Assembly (NCBI GenBank): GCA_948759685.1
Contig: CAQBGY010000188.1
Span: forward strand, 1 to 6,580
DNA from: an uncultured Eubacterium sp.
Lineage (GTDB): Bacteria > Bacillota_A > Clostridia > Lachnospirales > Lachnospiraceae
Length of the DNA stretch: 6,580 bases
Direction of reading: 5' to 3'
Part shown: positions 5,149-6,580 of the stretch, in pieces
How positions within the stretch are numbered: the first letter of the stretch is position 1
Layout of the letters: every line of letters begins with the position of its first letter
Position numbers and translations under genes: made by a program
Notes under the pieces: model-generated
Told to the model about the DNA's origin: nothing
The model's database searches: none
The model's input: only the letters and a program-made list of their open reading frames with translations

Positions 5149-6576
5149 TTAGAGTGCTGGTCGGTTTTTATCAAGTTTTTTGTCGATTGTTTCCTGTTGC
5201 ATTGGGGTTCGGTCAAGGTATTGGTTAAGGTTGCCAAGTTTTCGGTTGAGGTCAGAAATTTCTTTCTCGGCAGATTTATAAGTTTTTTGTAAAGCCTGTT
5301 TTTTGGAATAGAGCGCATTGTAATCGCTGCGGAGCTTTTCAACATCAAGGTTTTTAGTGTTAATGCCGAAGCGTTTCAGCATATTTTCAGCGCCGTCATG
5401 GAGCAGAAGCTCCGTTTCATGCTGGCGCAGGTATCTGTCCTTATCCTTTGATTTCTGGTAGCGGATATGGTAGACACGGTTGGTTTTATACTGCTCGGCA
5501 TATTTTAGAATCTGCCCTAAATCCTTTAGCTGATGTTCTGTTTCCACAAGGTTCTCCCGTGCGGTTTTTGCAAGCGCAGACTTGGCGGCAATCTGTTTTT
5601 CAAGCTCTGTGATAGAGCCTGCCTGGCTGTAGCTTGCGGCGGCGGTTTTAAGGTTTTGGATGTCAGCCCAATGCTTCAGACCGGGGCTTTCGGCAAACTT
5701 ATCCTCGGTGGTGTCAATGAGGTTTTTCTTTGAATAATCTCTGACAATGGGCTTCTTTCGGACAGGGAACGGCACACGCTTTTTATCCTTTGCAAGAGCC
5801 TTTTCCCCGATGCGCTCCTTTATTTGTTCTTTGGTGTATTCAGCGCCTAAAGACTTTGCGCTGCCACGGACAAAACGCTCCCTGTCCAGAGGGCGGAACG
5901 AGATAAATTTGTGGGAATTTTCCCCGAAGGATTCGCCTTTGACTTCGTAGCCTTTCGCCCGGATCAGCTCGATGCAGTCCTCGTAGGATGCGGCGGTTTT
6001 TATGGCTTCGTCAATGTCGGATTTTAACTGCTCCTTCCATGATGAACCGCTTCTGGCAGCCTGCCATTCCTTGTAGGTTCTGCCTTTGGATGCGCCCTTT
6101 GCAGACAACGGTTTTTCACCCGGAATGATGACGGACAGCCCATGTTCCAGGCAGAGGGTATCACTTAAATTGCGGATGTTGTAATAGGTCTTTTTGCAGT
6201 CATGATACTTCTCATGGTTGACGTTATCGGCGGCGCAGAAAATCACATGGTTGTGGACGTGCCCTCTGTCAATGTGCGTAGTGACAACGTAAGAGTATTT
6301 TCCCTCTAAAAGTTTGTCCGCAAGCTCCACGCCGATACGGTGGGCTTCTTTATAAGAAACCTCGCCGGGAAGAAAAGACTGTATCAAATGATAGGCTTTG
6401 TTTTTATCAGACTGGCTGGTTTTTGACAGGGCAAACTTGAAATCATAGGCGGCTGTTTCAGGGCTGCACCCGTAAGAAGAAATCAGTATGCCCTCGTCAG
6501 TTTTTGCAGGGTTGCAGATGTAGTCTACTGCTTTATTGACGGTTGCCGTGATAGCATGGATTTTTGTGTATGCCAT
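5149..6576 (-). CDS. MobP/MobA-type relaxase (relaxase/mobilisation nuclease domain)
   Basis: This 475-residue protein nicks the transfer origin and carries the single strand into the recipient during conjugation. The N-terminal domain (about 1-200) has the relaxase motifs: Tyr19 in AVDYICNPAKT as the likely nucleophile, motif II around HLIQSFLPGE (63-72), and the metal-binding HUH motif HIDRGHVHNH (101-110; His101, Asp103, His108, His110). This agrees with PF03432. Residues beyond about 310 are rich in Lys, Glu, Ala and Leu and look like coiled coil, probably for contacts with the accessory protein or coupling ATPase. The gene appears intact: ATG at the complement of 6574-6576 and TAA at 5149-5151. 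Only AGGT is visible before the ATG, so the ribosome binding site is cut by the window edge. The gene is convergent with the small ORF and shares its terminator. Confidence 0.92.
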   Translation of the reverse strand: MAYTKIHAITATVNKAVDYICNPAKTDEGILISSYGCSPETAAYDFKFALSKTSQSDKNKAYHLIQSFLPGEVSYKEAHRIGVELADKLLEGKYSYVVTTHIDRGHVHNHVIFCAADNVNHEKYHDCKKTYYNIRNLSDTLCLEHGLSVIIPGEKPLSAKGASKGRTYKEWQAARSGSSWKEQLKSDIDEAIKTAASYEDCIELIRAKGYEVKGESFGENSHKFISFRPLDRERFVRGSAKSLGAEYTKEQIKERIGEKALAKDKKRVPFPVRKKPIVRDYSKKNLIDTTEDKFAESPGLKHWADIQNLKTAAASYSQAGSITELEKQIAAKSALAKTARENLVETEHQLKDLGQILKYAEQYKTNRVYHIRYQKSKDKDRYLRQHETELLLHDGAENMLKRFGINTKNLDVEKLRSDYNALYSKKQALQKTYKSAEKEISDLNRKLGNLNQYLDRTPMQQETIDKKLDKNRPAL

Positions 6577-6580
6577 ACCT

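Larger units (their letters stand above)
5081..6580. mobile_element. Mobilisation module of an ICE or mobilisable element (partial, right edge open)
   Basis: A relaxase gene defines this as part of a transferable element. The DNA here is more GC-rich than the peptide locus: hand counts of single 60-base lines give 31/60 G+C at 5881-5940 and 22/60 at 541-600. No integrase, attachment site or origin of transfer is inside the window; an origin would be expected upstream of the relaxase start, beyond 6580. The left boundary given is only the convergent terminator, not a proven element end. The peptide locus may itself be cargo of the same element. Confidence 0.45.

Noticed and set aside
4971..5348. 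Leftward 125-codon ORF across the terminator and the relaxase 3' end
   Set aside because: It runs through the long hairpin and overlaps the relaxase in another frame; composition is low-complexity and no domain is visible.
5533..5950. Two rightward ORFs opposite the relaxase
   Set aside because: Both are antisense shadows of a gene with clear HUH relaxase motifs.
1..6580. CRISPR arrays, tRNA or rRNA genes, insertion sequences
   Set aside because: I saw no regularly spaced repeats, no cloverleaf or rRNA signature, and no transposase motif on either strand.

Overview
The window looks like part of a low-GC Firmicute of the class Clostridia, most likely a gut Lachnospiraceae. The reasons are AT-rich genes with strong AGGAGG-type ribosome binding sites, several recognisable clostridial families, and a MobP-type relaxase of the sort carried by integrative and conjugative elements (ICEs) of gut Clostridia. 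No database search was possible, so family names rest on recognition of motifs.

Left part (1-1729) plus the exporter (1737-3470). This is the downstream end of what I read as a ribosomal peptide (RiPP/bacteriocin-type) maturation operon. It holds a small acyl-carrier-like protein that lacks the phosphopantetheine serine, then a subtilisin-type (S8) protease fused to a C-terminal domain of about 220 residues, then an ABC exporter with one membrane and one ATPase domain and no C39 leader-peptidase domain. The three genes are tightly packed and on one strand. A radical SAM maturase and a precursor peptide would be expected further upstream, outside the window. Between the first two genes lies a 99-base stretch that reads, in the same frame as the protease, like a diverged and stop-interrupted second copy of the protease 5' end.

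Middle part (3562-4773). Two genes with strong ribosome binding sites follow on the same strand: a 231-residue protein that I tentatively place in the DUF3879-like group, and a 149-residue secreted protein with a signal peptide and a P-domain-like (proprotein convertase) fold. A P-domain is normally fused to a subtilisin-type protease; here protease and P-domain-like protein are separate genes about 2.6 kb apart. Two hairpin terminators close this part (4885-4931 and 5081-5138), with a 47-codon ORF between them.

Right part (5149-6580). A convergent, visibly more GC-rich gene encodes a nearly complete MobP/MobA-type relaxase, with its start codon four bases from the window end. The base composition change and the convergent arrangement at a long two-way terminator suggest that the peptide locus is cargo lying next to the mobilisation module of an ICE or mobilisable element.

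Working model (inference): the modified peptide, or one of the two small proteins after the exporter, is exported by the ABC protein and processed by the S8 protease. The carrier-like protein would act as a docking or scaffold partner during maturation.
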